This document shows, piece after piece, positions 43,470-51,224 of a DNA stretch of 64,000 nt (the stretch's first letter is position 1; every line of letters starts with the position of its first letter). The translations under genes were made by a program, and so were the position numbers. The stretch spans positions 124,001 to 188,000 of the forward strand of contig NZ_JAJGQH010000002.1 of NCBI RefSeq assembly GCF_020783655.1, given 5' to 3'. Source of the stretch: Xanthomonas melonis (lineage in GTDB: Bacteria; Pseudomonadota; Gammaproteobacteria; Xanthomonadales; Xanthomonadaceae). The notes below the pieces were generated by a model, which made no database searches, had not been told where the DNA came from, and saw only the letters and a list, made by a program, of their open reading frames with translations.

Positions 43470-43612
43470 GGCGCACCTCCCTGTGCGCCACCCTGCGGGC
43501 GGCCAAGCCGTGCAAAACGGCTGTCCTGCCGTTTTGTCATCGGCGCACCTCCCTGTGCGCCACCCTGCGGGCGGCCGAGCCGTGCAAAACGGCTGTCCTG
43601 CCGCATGCTCAT
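43466..43612 (-). CDS. 48-codon open frame of two 24-residue repeats bridging ftsL and ftsI
   Basis: The frame starts at ATG 43612, overlapping the ftsL stop by ATGA. It ends with TGA 43468-43466, overlapping the ftsI start by ATGA. It encodes two nearly identical 24-residue units, each with RQDSRFARLGRPQGGAQ followed by GGAP, preceded by MSM in the first and MTK in the second. The units match the 72-base period of a tandem DNA repeat. The product would be basic and Gly-rich, with no membrane segment. Whether a protein is made is unknown. The frame would let ribosomes pass from ftsL to ftsI without a break, which may be its real use. No family is recognised. Confidence 0.5.
   Translation of the reverse strand: MSMRQDSRFARLGRPQGGAQGGAPMTKRQDSRFARLGRPQGGAQGGAP
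43470..43603. repeat. Tandem 62-base repeat, period 72, between ftsL and ftsI
   Basis: Copies at 43470-43531 and 43542-43603 differ at a single visible base (GGCCAAGCC versus GGCCGAGCC), separated by 10 bases. Each contains CGGCAGGACAGCCGTTTTGC and GGTGGCGCACAGGGAGGTGC on the minus strand. The period is a multiple of three. Confidence 0.9.
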
Positions 43613-43872
43613 GGGCGCACCACCACGATGTCGTTGGTCTCCGGGAACTTCATCCCGATGCGCGTACGCGCGACCTGATCGACCCGGTTGCTTTCCGCCC
43701 AGGTGGCCTGCTCCAGCTGCAGCCGGCCGAATTCGATATTGAGCTCGTCGCGCGTGTGTTCGAGCCTGGACAACTGCACGAACAGCTTGCGATGCATGTG
43801 GCGCATGTACACCACACCGATCGCCGAGGCGATGCTGCAGGCAAGCAGCACGATCAGCAGCAGGCGGCTCAT
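43609..43872 (-). CDS. ftsL: Cell division protein FtsL
   Basis: 87 residues from ATG 43872, overlapping the rsmH stop by ATGA. It is a small bitopic divisome protein: membrane segment [19 protein letters not shown] (~4-22), then a periplasmic coiled coil ([20 protein letters not shown]) and a short C-terminal part ([13 protein letters not shown]). FtsL forms a complex with FtsB and FtsQ that activates FtsWI. Sequence similarity in this family is weak, but size, topology and position between rsmH and ftsI are typical. Its stop overlaps the start of the 48-codon repeat frame. Confidence 0.93.
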   Translation of the reverse strand: MSRLLLIVLLACSIASAIGVVYMRHMHRKLFVQLSRLEHTRDELNIEFGRLQLEQATWAESNRVDQVARTRIGMKFPETNDIVVVRP

Positions 43873-44930
43873 GGGACGTCTCCTTGAGACGCCGGGATTG
43901 GGGATTCGGGATTCGGGATTCGATCAGAGCGCTTTTCCAATCCCGAATCCCGACTCCCGAATCCCAGCTTCTCGGCCACCCGCAACACCGCGCTGCGGGC
44001 GCGCGGGTTGACGCTCAGTTCGGCGTCATCGGCCTTGATGGCGCCGCTGATCAGCTGCAGCGTGGGCACGAACGGCTGCGCTTCGGGCAGGCGGCGGTTG
44101 CTCGGCGGGGCCTTGGCGTAGCGGGCCATGAACTGCTTGACGATGCGGTCTTCCAGCGAATGGAAGCTGATCACCGCCAGCCGGCCGCCCGGCTTGAGCG
44201 CGTCCAGCGCAGCGTCCAGCCCGGCTTCCAGATCGTCCAGTTCGCGGTTGATGTAGATGCGGATGGCCTGGAAGCTGCGTGTGGCCGGGTGGGTCTTGCT
44301 GTCGCCGCGCGGCATCACCGAAGCGATCAGGTCGGCCAGTTGCGCGGTGCGCAGCAGCGGCTGTTCCGCGCGCCGCGCCACGATGGCGCGCGCGATACGG
44401 CGGCTCTGGCGTTCTTCGCCATAGGTCCACAGCACATCGGCGATCTCGCGCTCGCCAGCCTGCGCCAGCCACTGCGCCGCGCTCTGGCCACTGTCCGGAT
44501 CCATGCGCATGTCCAGCGGGCCGTCCTTGCCGAAGCTGAAACCGCGCCCGGCCACGTCCAGCTGCGGCGAAGATACCCCCAGATCCAGCAGGATGCCGTC
44601 CACCGTCGCGGCCGCGACCACCTGGCCGAGCGTGGCGAAACTGCCGCGATGGATGGACACGCGCGCATCGCCACCGAACCGTTGTTCGGCCACTGCGATC
44701 GCTTCGGGGTCCTTGTCCATCACCAGCAGTCGACCTCCCGGTCCAAGGTGTTCCAGCACGCCGCGTGCGTGTCCGCCACGCCCGAACGTGCCATCGAGGT
44801 AGGTTCCGTTGTCGATCACCTGCAGGCCGTCCAGAACCTGCGTGTACAGCACCGGCACATGCGCCGCCGGCGGCTGCGACACCGGGTGACCGGGCTGCGC
44901 TTCACCGCGCATCCGGGCACCCCCGCTCAC
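43869..44930 (-). CDS. rsmH: 16S rRNA (cytosine-1402-N4)-methyltransferase with repeat-derived C-terminus
   Basis: 353 residues from ATG 44930, overlapping mraZ by ATGA. It methylates N4 of C1402 in the ribosomal P site using SAM. SAM-binding motif [40 protein letters not shown], and the late block [20 protein letters not shown] are all in family form. The last ~29 residues (from GSRDSGL to [14 protein letters not shown]) are translation of a GGGATTC element at 43892-43967. Formerly mraW. Confidence 0.97.
43892..43967. repeat. GGGATTC heptamer repeat element inside the rsmH 3' end
   Basis: The left arm CGGGATTGGGGATTCGGGAT and on (43892-43920) and the right arm CCAATCCCGAATCCCGACTC and on (43938-43967) flank only a ~17-base spacer, giving a long hairpin. 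It is translated as the C-terminal residues of RsmH. Confidence 0.88.
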
Positions 44931-45373
44931 AACCTGAGATCGAGCAATTCATCGCCCAGATCCCCGTCAGACAATGTCTGCTGGATCAGTGCGCGATGCG
45001 CCTGCTCGCTCCACAGTTCGAACTTGTCGCCCATGCCCAGCAGCACGGCTTTTTTCTCGATGCCCACCGCGTTGCGGTGGCTGGCAGGAATGCTCAGGCG
45101 GCCATTGGCGTCCAGCTCCAGCACGGCCGACGAGCCCACCAGCTTCTGCTGCAGCGTGCGGACCACGCGCTGGGTATTGGGCTTGGACATCACATCGTCG
45201 CGCACCCGCTCCCACTCCTTTTCCGCGTACAGCCACAAGCATCCGGCTTCGAACGGGTTGTAGGTGAGCACCAGGCGATTGCCGCTCACGCGCGCAACCA
45301 GGTCGCGATAAGCGGTGGGTACCGCCATGCGCCCTTTGTCGTCCACCGTGATGGCAGTCTCGCCCTGAAACAC
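44927..45373 (-). CDS. mraZ: Transcriptional regulator and division-cluster protein MraZ
   Basis: 148 residues from GTG 45373 ([20 protein letters not shown]), the start used for Xanthomonas MraZ; the frame is open further upstream but that region carries the promoter. Two AbrB-like swapped-hairpin domains are visible, each with a D-x-K/N-G-R turn: [16 protein letters not shown] and [16 protein letters not shown]. MraZ forms a ring and binds GTGG-type repeats in its own promoter, usually as a repressor of the cluster. It is the first gene of the dcw cluster here. Candidate boxes lie at 45411-45434. Confidence 0.96.
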
Positions 45374-45410
45374 CGAATGCAACCTCGAATCACCGCTGGG
45401 GATCATTGAA

Positions 45411-45434
45411 CCACGAAAAACCACAAAACACCTG
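45411..45434 (-). promoter_or_regulatory. Candidate MraZ binding repeats
   Basis: On the minus strand GTGG occurs at 45424-45421 and 45414-45411, exactly 10 bases apart, with a weaker CAGG at 45434-45431 in the same phase. MraZ is known to bind direct GTGG/TGGG-type repeats about one helical turn apart in the mraZ leader. Location downstream of the -10 fits repression. Confidence 0.5.
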
Positions 45435-45452
45435 GTTTTCCCTCCGATGCCC

Positions 45453-45480
45453 ACCTTAGCAGCGCGTCAAAGGTTGTCAA
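45453..45480 (-). promoter_or_regulatory. mraZ: mraZ promoter (-35 and -10)
   Basis: On the minus strand a perfect -35 TTGACA (45480-45475) is followed after 16 bases by TAAGGT (45458-45453). It is about 80 bases upstream of the GTG start of mraZ. This should be the main promoter of the dcw cluster. Confidence 0.65.
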
Positions 45481-45550
45481 CAACTTTGATGACCCCAAAT
45501 CGCCAGTCACATCAATGAGTTGCAGCACTCTTTAGAGACTTGTTCAAAGC

Positions 45551-45559
45551 TTATCCACA
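45551..45559 (+). promoter_or_regulatory. Consensus DnaA box upstream of mraZ
   Basis: TTATCCACA matches the strict DnaA-box consensus at all nine positions. It lies 71 bases upstream of the mraZ -35 and 137 bases before the NRDE gene. A single site may bind DnaA-ATP, but function is not shown. Confidence 0.45.
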
Positions 45560-45695
45560 AGTTGCTGTTTCGTCTCAGATTTTGAGATTGAACGAAAATT
45601 CAGGGCGGTGAAGACCATGTAAACCCGACCCCGGTCTCACTTCACGCTGCGTCAGCTGCACACCGCAACTGCGCAAACCGGCGACAATCTGCAAC

Positions 45696-46472
45696 ATGTG
45701 CCTGGTTGCTCTTGCCTGGAAATCCCACCCGCGCTGGCGCCTGTTGCTGACCGGCAACCGCGACGAATTCCATGAGCGTCCGACCGCCCCACTCGCGCGC
45801 TGGGCAGCACCCGCCGACAACGTGCTGGCCGGGCGCGACCTGCGCTCGGGCGGCAGTTGGGTCGGGTTGGGCAACGACGGCCGCGTTGCGGTGGTCACCA
45901 ACGTGCGCGACCCGCTCGCCACTGCCTCGGGCCGCTCGCGCGGGCACCTGATTGCGGACTATCTGTCCGGCGGCCTGGATGCCGCCGCGTACGCCCACGC
46001 GCTCGCTGGCGCCGCGCACGCGTTCCCGCCGTTCAATCTGCTGCTGTGCGACGCAGACCGCTGCGAGCACCTGAGCAACCACCCACCGTTGGCGCGCCAG
46101 CTGGAGCCAGGCATCCACGGCATGTCCAACGGCCCACTGGACGCGGCCTGGCCGAAGACACGCGCCTTGACCGATGCCCTGCACGACTGGTGTCGCGTCG
46201 GCAGCGACGACCTGCAACCCCTGTGGGACGCGCTGGGCAACCGTGCCACCGCACCCGATGCGGTCCTGCCCAGCACCGGCGTGGATCTGGCCACCGAGCG
46301 CCTGCTCTCGGCGGCCTTCATCGCCGGCCCGGCCTACGGCACCCGCGCCAGTACCGTCGTGGCGGTGGACCATCGAGGCCAGGGATTCATTCACGAGCGC
46401 CGCTTCGGCCCGAATGGGATCTTTCAGGGGCAGACCCGGCTGGAAATCACCAAAACGCGCTACTCACCGTGA
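45696..46472 (+). CDS. NRDE (TANGO2-like) family protein
   Basis: 258 residues from ATG 45696. The hallmark NRDE is in LLLTGNRDEFHERPTAPLAR; the N-terminal Cys (MCLVALAW) and GGSWVGLGNDGRVAVVTNVR are also typical. The family has an Ntn-hydrolase-like fold and is linked to haem handling or metabolite repair in other organisms; the activity here is unknown. It is soluble and cytoplasmic. A short open frame overlaps its stop by GTGA. Confidence 0.88.
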   Translation: MCLVALAWKSHPRWRLLLTGNRDEFHERPTAPLARWAAPADNVLAGRDLRSGGSWVGLGNDGRVAVVTNVRDPLATASGRSRGHLIADYLSGGLDAAAYAHALAGAAHAFPPFNLLLCDADRCEHLSNHPPLARQLEPGIHGMSNGPLDAAWPKTRALTDALHDWCRVGSDDLQPLWDALGNRATAPDAVLPSTGVDLATERLLSAAFIAGPAYGTRASTVVAVDHRGQGFIHERRFGPNGIFQGQTRLEITKTRYSP

Positions 46473-46615
46473 CTGGCCAAAGCGTCATCCTGCAACCGCT
46501 GGAAATGACCTCCGTGCCGCTGGCCGCCCTCAACACAGCGGCCGGCACATTGAAGGACCAGGGCCAGAGCATCATCGACGCACTGGGCGAGCTATTCACC
46601 CGCTCGTTCGGTTGA
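46469..46615 (+). CDS. Possible small protein coupled to the NRDE gene
   Basis: 48 codons from GTG 46469, overlapping the NRDE stop by GTGA; an internal ATG at 46505 would give 36 residues. The translated part MTSVPLAALNTAAGTLKDQG followed by QSIIDALGELFTRSFG looks like an amphipathic helical peptide and has clean codon use. No family is recognised. The coupling and the abrupt end before a repeat-rich region make it plausible but unproven. Confidence 0.35.
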   Translation: MTGQSVILQPLEMTSVPLAALNTAAGTLKDQGQSIIDALGELFTRSFG

Positions 46616-46752
46616 GCGCGATACAGAAAACGCCTCAAACAAGCCGCAGCAACGCACACAGCCTCCGCGGCGAGGGCAAAGCCCAAACCAAGCACCAATG
46701 AGCGAAGCACCGGATCGCCTGGATCGCAGACGCGGCTGCACCAGGTGCTCGC

Positions 46753-46797
46753 CCCCATCCGCCCTTCGGGCACCTTCCCCCGCAAGCGGTGGAAGGG
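46753..46797. repeat. REP-like hairpin repeat (copy near rnpB)
   Basis: CCCCATCCGCCCTTCGGGCA and CCTTCCCCCGCAAGCGGTGG form two stem-loops and are the reverse complement (with a few changes) of the element at 63131-63175. It is intergenic, between the small ORF and the tandem repeats next to rnpB. Confidence 0.8.
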
Positions 46798-46845
46798 AGT
46801 CGATCACGTAGTGCGCAGCGCCCCCGCCAACGACCTATCTGCAAG

Positions 46846-46887
46846 CCCCCTTGAGTCAAGGGGGCGCGGCGACAGCCGCGGGGTTGT
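46846..46887. repeat. C-rich/G-rich hairpin repeat related to the secA-side repeats
   Basis: GCAAGCCCCCTTGAGTCAAG followed by GGGGCGCGGCGACAGCCGCG has the same order (C-run, loop, G-run, GC hairpin) as the start of the repeats at 22516 and 22777. It appears to be a third, partial member of that family. Confidence 0.65.
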
Positions 46888-47090
46888 GGCATGCCCGGAG
46901 CCGGGGCCCATGTTTTGTACCGCCATAGGCGGTACGAAGCGTGGGTGCCTTCTTGGGCGAACGCCCCAGAAGGCAGCGATACAGCCGCGGGGTTGTGGCA
47001 TGCCCGGAGCCGGGGCCCGCGTTTTGTACCGCCATAGGCGGTACGAAGCGTGGGCGCCTTTTTTGGGCCTACGCCCAAAAAAGGCGGCGG
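46873..47090. repeat. Tandem 109-base structured repeat abutting rnpB
   Basis: Copies at 46873-46981 and 46982-47090 share CAGCCGCGGGGTTGTGGCAT, then GTACCGCCATAGGCGGTAC (a hairpin) and a terminal hairpin. The terminal stem differs between copies by compensatory changes (46946-46975 and 47055-47086). The second copy ends exactly at the 3' end of rnpB. Confidence 0.85.
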
Positions 47091-47514
47091 AGCCGGCCGA
47101 TAAGCCGGGTTCTGTCGTGGACAGTCATTCGTCTAGGCGCTACGTCACCGCAGCGCTCAAGCAACCTACCCGGATCCAGCGCGGGCCACGCCAATGGATC
47201 CCTATTTGGTCTTGCTCCAGGTGGGGTTTGCCGTGCCGGTCCGTTACCGGACTCGCGGTGCGCTCTTACCGCACCATTTCACCCTTACCGGCCCCTCGCC
47301 ACCCCTCTGCGGCCTCCGAATGCACGCGACGATGCGATGCATCGCCGACATGCTCCGGTGGCGCCAGAGGGGTGACGAGGGACGTAGGCGGTATCTTTCT
47401 GTTGCACTTTCCGTCGGCTTGCGCCGCCCAGGCGTTACCTGGCACCTTGCCCTATGGAGCCCGGACTTTCCTCGGCACCCTTGCGGGTGACGCGACTGTC
47501 TGGCCGACTCCGCC
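47086..47514 (-). ncRNA. rnpB: RNase P RNA (class A)
   Basis: The catalytic RNA that trims tRNA 5' leaders. On the minus strand the 5' part reads GGAGTCGGCCAGACAGTCGC and later GAGGAAAGTCCGGGCTCC, the conserved opening of bacterial RNase P RNA. The 3' part contains the CGACAGAACCCGGCTTATCG end, and its last ~13 bases pair with the first ~13 (P1). It lies between rsmI and mraZ, the usual place in gammaproteobacteria. Ends are set from the P1 pairing and are good to a few bases. The 3' end touches a tandem hairpin repeat that may terminate it. Confidence 0.95.
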
Positions 47515-47647
47515 GGGGCGCATTCTACGCTATCGCCGGCATGCAAGACGGCGCGACGATTCCGAGCGCGCCACTGCACGGCAGGAGCCCCCGGGCGCGG
47601 GGGCTGACCGACCAACCCTGGGCAGGCACGCCCCTGCCACCACAACC

Positions 47648-48469
47648 CTAGCCGCCATACAGCGCCTTGCGCGGCGCCCCGGTCAATTCGGCGGCAAGCT
47701 TGGCGGCGGTGGACGGCGGCAGGTGCTCGGCGAGCTTGGCATACACACGGCGGCCTTCGGCGAGCTGGCCGTCGGCGGCGTCGGCGGCGCCCTGCACCAT
47801 CACCACGAACTCGCCCTTGCGCTGGTTGTCGTCGGCTTCGATCCGGGTCTGCACTTGCGCCAGGCTGCCGTCGAGCACGGTTTCGAACAGCTTGGTCAGC
47901 TCGCGCGCGATCACCGCCGGGCGGTCGTCGCCAAAGGCAAAGCGCAGATCCGCCAGCGATTCGACGATGCGGTGGGAGGACTCGTAGAACACCAGGGTGC
48001 GGGTCTCGCCGGCCAGCCGCGCCAGGCGTTCACGGCGGGCGGCGCTCTTGGCAGGCAGGAAGCCTTCGAAACCGAAGCGGTCGCTGGGCAGGCCGGCGAC
48101 GCTGAGCGCAGCGATCGCCGCGCATGCGCCGGGCACCGGGCTGACCTTGATGCCGGCCGCGCGGGCGGCACGCACCAGCTTGAAACCAGGGTCGCTCACC
48201 AACGGGGTCCCGGCGTCGCTGACGATGGCCAGCGACTCGCCCTCGCGCAGGCGTGCAACGATGCGCTCGGACATGGCGTCTTCGTTGTGGTCGTGCAGGG
48301 CCAGCAGCGGGCGGTCGATGCCGAAGTGGCCGAGCAGCTGGCGGGTATGGCGGGTGTCTTCGGCGCAGATCGCGGCCACGCCACGCAACACCTCCTGCGC
48401 GCGCGGCGACAGGTCGGCCAGATTGCCGATCGGCGTGGCGACCACGTGCAGGGTTCCAGGGGACGTCAT
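47648..48469 (-). CDS. rsmI: 16S rRNA (cytidine-1402-2'-O)-methyltransferase
   Basis: 273 residues from ATG 48469. It methylates the ribose 2'-O of C1402, the same nucleotide modified by RsmH, whose gene is about 3.5 kb away. SAM-binding tetrapyrrole-methylase fold: LHVVATPIGNLADLSPRAQE, AICAEDTRHTRQLLGHFGI, IVSDAGTPLVSDPGFKLVRA, VSPVPGACAAIAALSVAGLP and RFGFEGFLPAK. The C-terminal part has TLVFYESSHRIVESLADL. It is divergent from the lpoA-like gene across an 82-base region. Confidence 0.97.
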   Translation of the reverse strand: MTSPGTLHVVATPIGNLADLSPRAQEVLRGVAAICAEDTRHTRQLLGHFGIDRPLLALHDHNEDAMSERIVARLREGESLAIVSDAGTPLVSDPGFKLVRAARAAGIKVSPVPGACAAIAALSVAGLPSDRFGFEGFLPAKSAARRERLARLAGETRTLVFYESSHRIVESLADLRFAFGDDRPAVIARELTKLFETVLDGSLAQVQTRIEADDNQRKGEFVVMVQGAADAADGQLAEGRRVYAKLAEHLPPSTAAKLAAELTGAPRKALYGG

Positions 48470-48551
48470 CAGCGGTCTTCCGGGGGCAAAGGGTAGAATC
48501 GTAGCGGTTTTCCACGGGCCGCCCTGGCGGCCCCTGTCCAATGGATCTGAA

Positions 48552-50282
48552 ATGAACAAGCGTGTTGCAAGGATCTCCGCCCTGTCGCTGCTGGTCATGC
48601 TGGCCGCCGGTTGCGCCACCAGCAGCGTGACCCAGACCGCATCGCCGACACAGAGTGCGGCGCTGGCGTTGCTGGACCAGGGCAAGCCGCGCGAGGCGGC
48701 GCAGCAACTGGAAGCCGAGGCCGCCAGCGCCAGTGGCGCACAGCGCAGCCGCCTGCTGGCCGCCGCCGCATTCGGCTGGCACGACGCCGGCGACGACGCG
48801 CGTGCACGTACACTGCTGGCACAGGTCAACGCACGCCATCTGGGCGGTGAAGACCGCGCCCGCTTCGGCCTGCTGACCGGCGAACTAGCGGTGCTCGACA
48901 AACAGGGCGCCCAGGCGCTGCAGGCGCTCGGCGACAGCCCGCAGGGATTGCCGCAGCCGCTGCAGACGCGCTGGCTGCTGGCCCACGCCGCCGCACTGGA
49001 AACCAACGGCGACCTGTTCGGCGCCGCCGCCGACCGGGCGCGTGCCGACGCCAGCCTGACCGGCAACGCGCGCAGCGAGAACCAGCGCGCCATCGTGCGC
49101 CTGCTCGCCGCGCTCGACGACGCCACGCTCAAGGGCCGCACTGCCGCGCTGCCGGCCGGCGACCCGCTGTACAACTTCGCCGGGCGTGCGTTGATCAGCC
49201 GCGGCCTGGCGCTACCCCGCGCCTTCGAGCGTGATGCGCAATGGGGTTTCGACACCAGCAAGCGGCCGCCGGCCGAACGCGACGGTTATCGCCCACCGGT
49301 CAAGCTGGGTGTGCTGCTCCCCCTCACCGGCAACCTGGCCACCGCCGCCGCGCCGGTGCGCGACGGCTTGCTGGCGGGCTATTACGCCGAAACCCGCCGC
49401 CGCCCCGAGCTGCGGTTCTTCGACACCGCAGGGACCGCCGCCGGTGCCAATGCCGCCTACGACAAGGCGGTGGGCGCAGGCGTGGACTATGTGGTCGGTC
49501 CGCTGGGCCGGGACGAAGTCAGCGCATTGTTCGCGCGCGGTCAGCTCGCCGTGCCGGTGCTGGCGCTCAATCGCCCCACCGACAACAAGGCTCCCCCCAC
49601 CGGCAGTGCCGGCTTCTCGCTGGCGCCGGAAGACGACGGCATCATGGCCGCCGAATACCTGCTCTCGCGCGAGCGCCGCAACGTGCTGATTGTCGGCACC
49701 AGCGACGACAACGGCAAGCGCACCATCAAGGCCTTCCGCGACCGCTTCACCGAACGCGGCGGCACGGTCGCCGGCAGCATCAGCGTGGCCGATGCGCCCG
49801 GCGACATCGGCGCGCAGCTGCGCAATTACGGCACCGCCGATGCGGTGTTCCTGGCGGTGCGCGGCAATACCGCGCGCGCGCTGGCCCCGCAGCTGGCACT
49901 GGCCGGTTTTGCCGGCAAGTCGCGCGTGGGCACTTCGCAGCTGGTGGCTGGCACCGGCAAGGTCGAAGACGACCTGGCCCTGGACGGCATGATCTACCCC
50001 AGCGAAACCTGGACCGCCCTCGGGGTCTCCGGCCTGCCGGCGGCCAGCCAGGTGGCCAGCACGCTGCCCAGCGCGCGCGGCCCGGCCGCCCGCCTGTTCG
50101 CGTTCGGCTACGACGCCTGGAAGATCAGCGCCTATCTGGAGAAACTGGCAACCGGCACCGATGGCGGCCTGCGCGGCGCCACCGGCGTGCTGCATCTGGA
50201 TGGCTTTGGCAATGTACTGCGCACGCCGGCCTGGTCCACCTTCAGCGGTGGCCGCCCGACGCCGATCGCCGACGGCCGCTGA
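48552..50282 (+). CDS. lpoA: Penicillin-binding protein activator (LpoA-like lipoprotein)
   Basis: 576 residues from ATG 48552. The signal ends in a lipobox ([10 protein letters not shown] at ~12-21), so it is an outer-membrane-facing lipoprotein. The N-terminal ~220 residues are TPR-like helices ([20 protein letters not shown]); the C-terminal part is a periplasmic-binding-protein fold of the LppC family ([60 protein letters not shown]). In E. coli LpoA stimulates PBP1a. It lies immediately upstream of yraN (5-base gap), the standard rsmI-lpoA-yraN arrangement. Confidence 0.92.
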   Translation: MNKRVARISALSLLVMLAAGCATSSVTQTASPTQSAALALLDQGKPREAAQQLEAEAASASGAQRSRLLAAAAFGWHDAGDDARARTLLAQVNARHLGGEDRARFGLLTGELAVLDKQGAQALQALGDSPQGLPQPLQTRWLLAHAAALETNGDLFGAAADRARADASLTGNARSENQRAIVRLLAALDDATLKGRTAALPAGDPLYNFAGRALISRGLALPRAFERDAQWGFDTSKRPPAERDGYRPPVKLGVLLPLTGNLATAAAPVRDGLLAGYYAETRRRPELRFFDTAGTAAGANAAYDKAVGAGVDYVVGPLGRDEVSALFARGQLAVPVLALNRPTDNKAPPTGSAGFSLAPEDDGIMAAEYLLSRERRNVLIVGTSDDNGKRTIKAFRDRFTERGGTVAGSISVADAPGDIGAQLRNYGTADAVFLAVRGNTARALAPQLALAGFAGKSRVGTSQLVAGTGKVEDDLALDGMIYPSETWTALGVSGLPAASQVASTLPSARGPAARLFAFGYDAWKISAYLEKLATGTDGGLRGATGVLHLDGFGNVLRTPAWSTFSGGRPTPIADGR

Positions 50283-50287
50283 TCCCG

Positions 50288-50656
50288 ATGCCGGCAGCGC
50301 GCCAGCAACGCGGGGCGGCGGTGGAAGCGGCTGCGCGCGCGTTGCTGGAACAGGCCGGGCTGCGGCTGGTGGCAGGCAATGCCAACTACCGCGGCGGCGA
50401 ACTGGACCTGGTGATGCGCGACGCTCAAATGCTGGTGTTCGTGGAAGTGCGCTACCGCCGCGATGCCCGCTTCGGCGGCGGTGCGGCGTCGGTGGATCTG
50501 CGCAAGCGCCGCAAGCTGGTGCTGGCCGCGCAATTGTTCCTGGCCGCGCACCCCGCCCTTGCCTCGTTGCCGTGTCGCTTCGATGTGGTGGACGCCAGCG
50601 GTGAGCCGCCGCAACTGCACTGGATCCGCGACGCGTTTCGCGCCGACGAGTGCTGA
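50288..50656 (+). CDS. yraN: UPF0102 family protein YraN
   Basis: 122 residues from ATG 50288, five bases after lpoA. The fold is endonuclease-like (Holliday-junction-resolvase-type) with [20 protein letters not shown], containing the E-x-D and E-V-R residues that would bind metal. Opening [20 protein letters not shown] and [20 protein letters not shown] are also family. Activity has not been settled. Probably co-transcribed with lpoA. Confidence 0.92.
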   Translation: MPAARQQRGAAVEAAARALLEQAGLRLVAGNANYRGGELDLVMRDAQMLVFVEVRYRRDARFGGGAASVDLRKRRKLVLAAQLFLAAHPALASLPCRFDVVDASGEPPQLHWIRDAFRADEC

Positions 50657-50684
50657 TTCTTCCAGAAGCTCGCACCGACATCCG

Positions 50685-51224
50685 ATGCCGACCATCATGA
50701 CCCACGCTGCGGTTCCGCTTGCGCTCTGGTGCGCCAGCGAACGCGGTCGCATCTCGCCACGCCTGCTCGCTGCAGGCATTGTGGCAGCGATGTTGCCCGA
50801 TGCCGATGTATTGGCGTTCGCGCTGCATATTCCCTACGCCGATGCGTTTGGCCATCGGGGCGCCAGCCACTCGCTGTTGTTCGCTGCGTTGATGGCGTTG
50901 CTCGGCGCCGCGGCGCATCGCCCGTTGCGCGCCGATGCCGTACAGGCCGCTGCCTTCCTGCTCGTCTGCACCGCATCGCACCCGCTGCTGGATGCGATGA
51001 CTTCGGGCGGGCTGGGCGTGGCCCTGGCGTGGCCCTGGAGCGAGACGCGCTGGTTCTCACCATGGCGGCCGATTCGCGTGTCGCCGTTCGCCAATGGATT
51101 CTTCAATTCGCGCGGCCTCTCCACGCTGCTCTCCGAGCTGCGCTGGGTGTGGCTGCCGCTCACCGTCGCAGTGCTGGGCTGGAAATGCATCCAGCGCACG
51201 GCACCACAGGATCACCCGTCATGA
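50685..51224 (+). CDS. DUF457 membrane-associated metal-dependent hydrolase (YdjM-like)
   Basis: 179 residues from ATG 50685. Opening MPTIMTHAAVPLALWCASER, the family triad ML PDADVLAF and GHRGASHSLLFAALMALLGA (H-R-G..S-H), then TASHPLLDAMTSGGLGVALA, are those of DUF457/YdjM-type proteins, which are predicted metal hydrolases with several membrane helices. About four hydrophobic segments are present, for example LAAGIVAAMLP and VWLPLTVAVLGW. The stop overlaps the next gene by ATGA, so the two are probably coupled. In vivo role unknown. Confidence 0.87.
   Translation: MPTIMTHAAVPLALWCASERGRISPRLLAAGIVAAMLPDADVLAFALHIPYADAFGHRGASHSLLFAALMALLGAAAHRPLRADAVQAAAFLLVCTASHPLLDAMTSGGLGVALAWPWSETRWFSPWRPIRVSPFANGFFNSRGLSTLLSELRWVWLPLTVAVLGWKCIQRTAPQDHPS

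Larger units (their letters stand above)
45374..45695. other. Divergent regulatory region between mraZ and the NRDE gene
   Basis: 322 bases of lower GC than the surroundings. It holds the mraZ promoter, candidate MraZ boxes and a consensus DnaA box, each annotated separately, plus the undefined promoter of the plus-strand NRDE gene. No gene is supported within it. Confidence 0.6.

Noticed and set aside
47055..47086. Intrinsic terminator after rnpB
   Set aside because: The stem is perfect, but the T-run lies inside the 5' arm and A follows the inner stem on both strands, so it is not a standard U-tract terminator. It is kept only as part of the tandem repeat.
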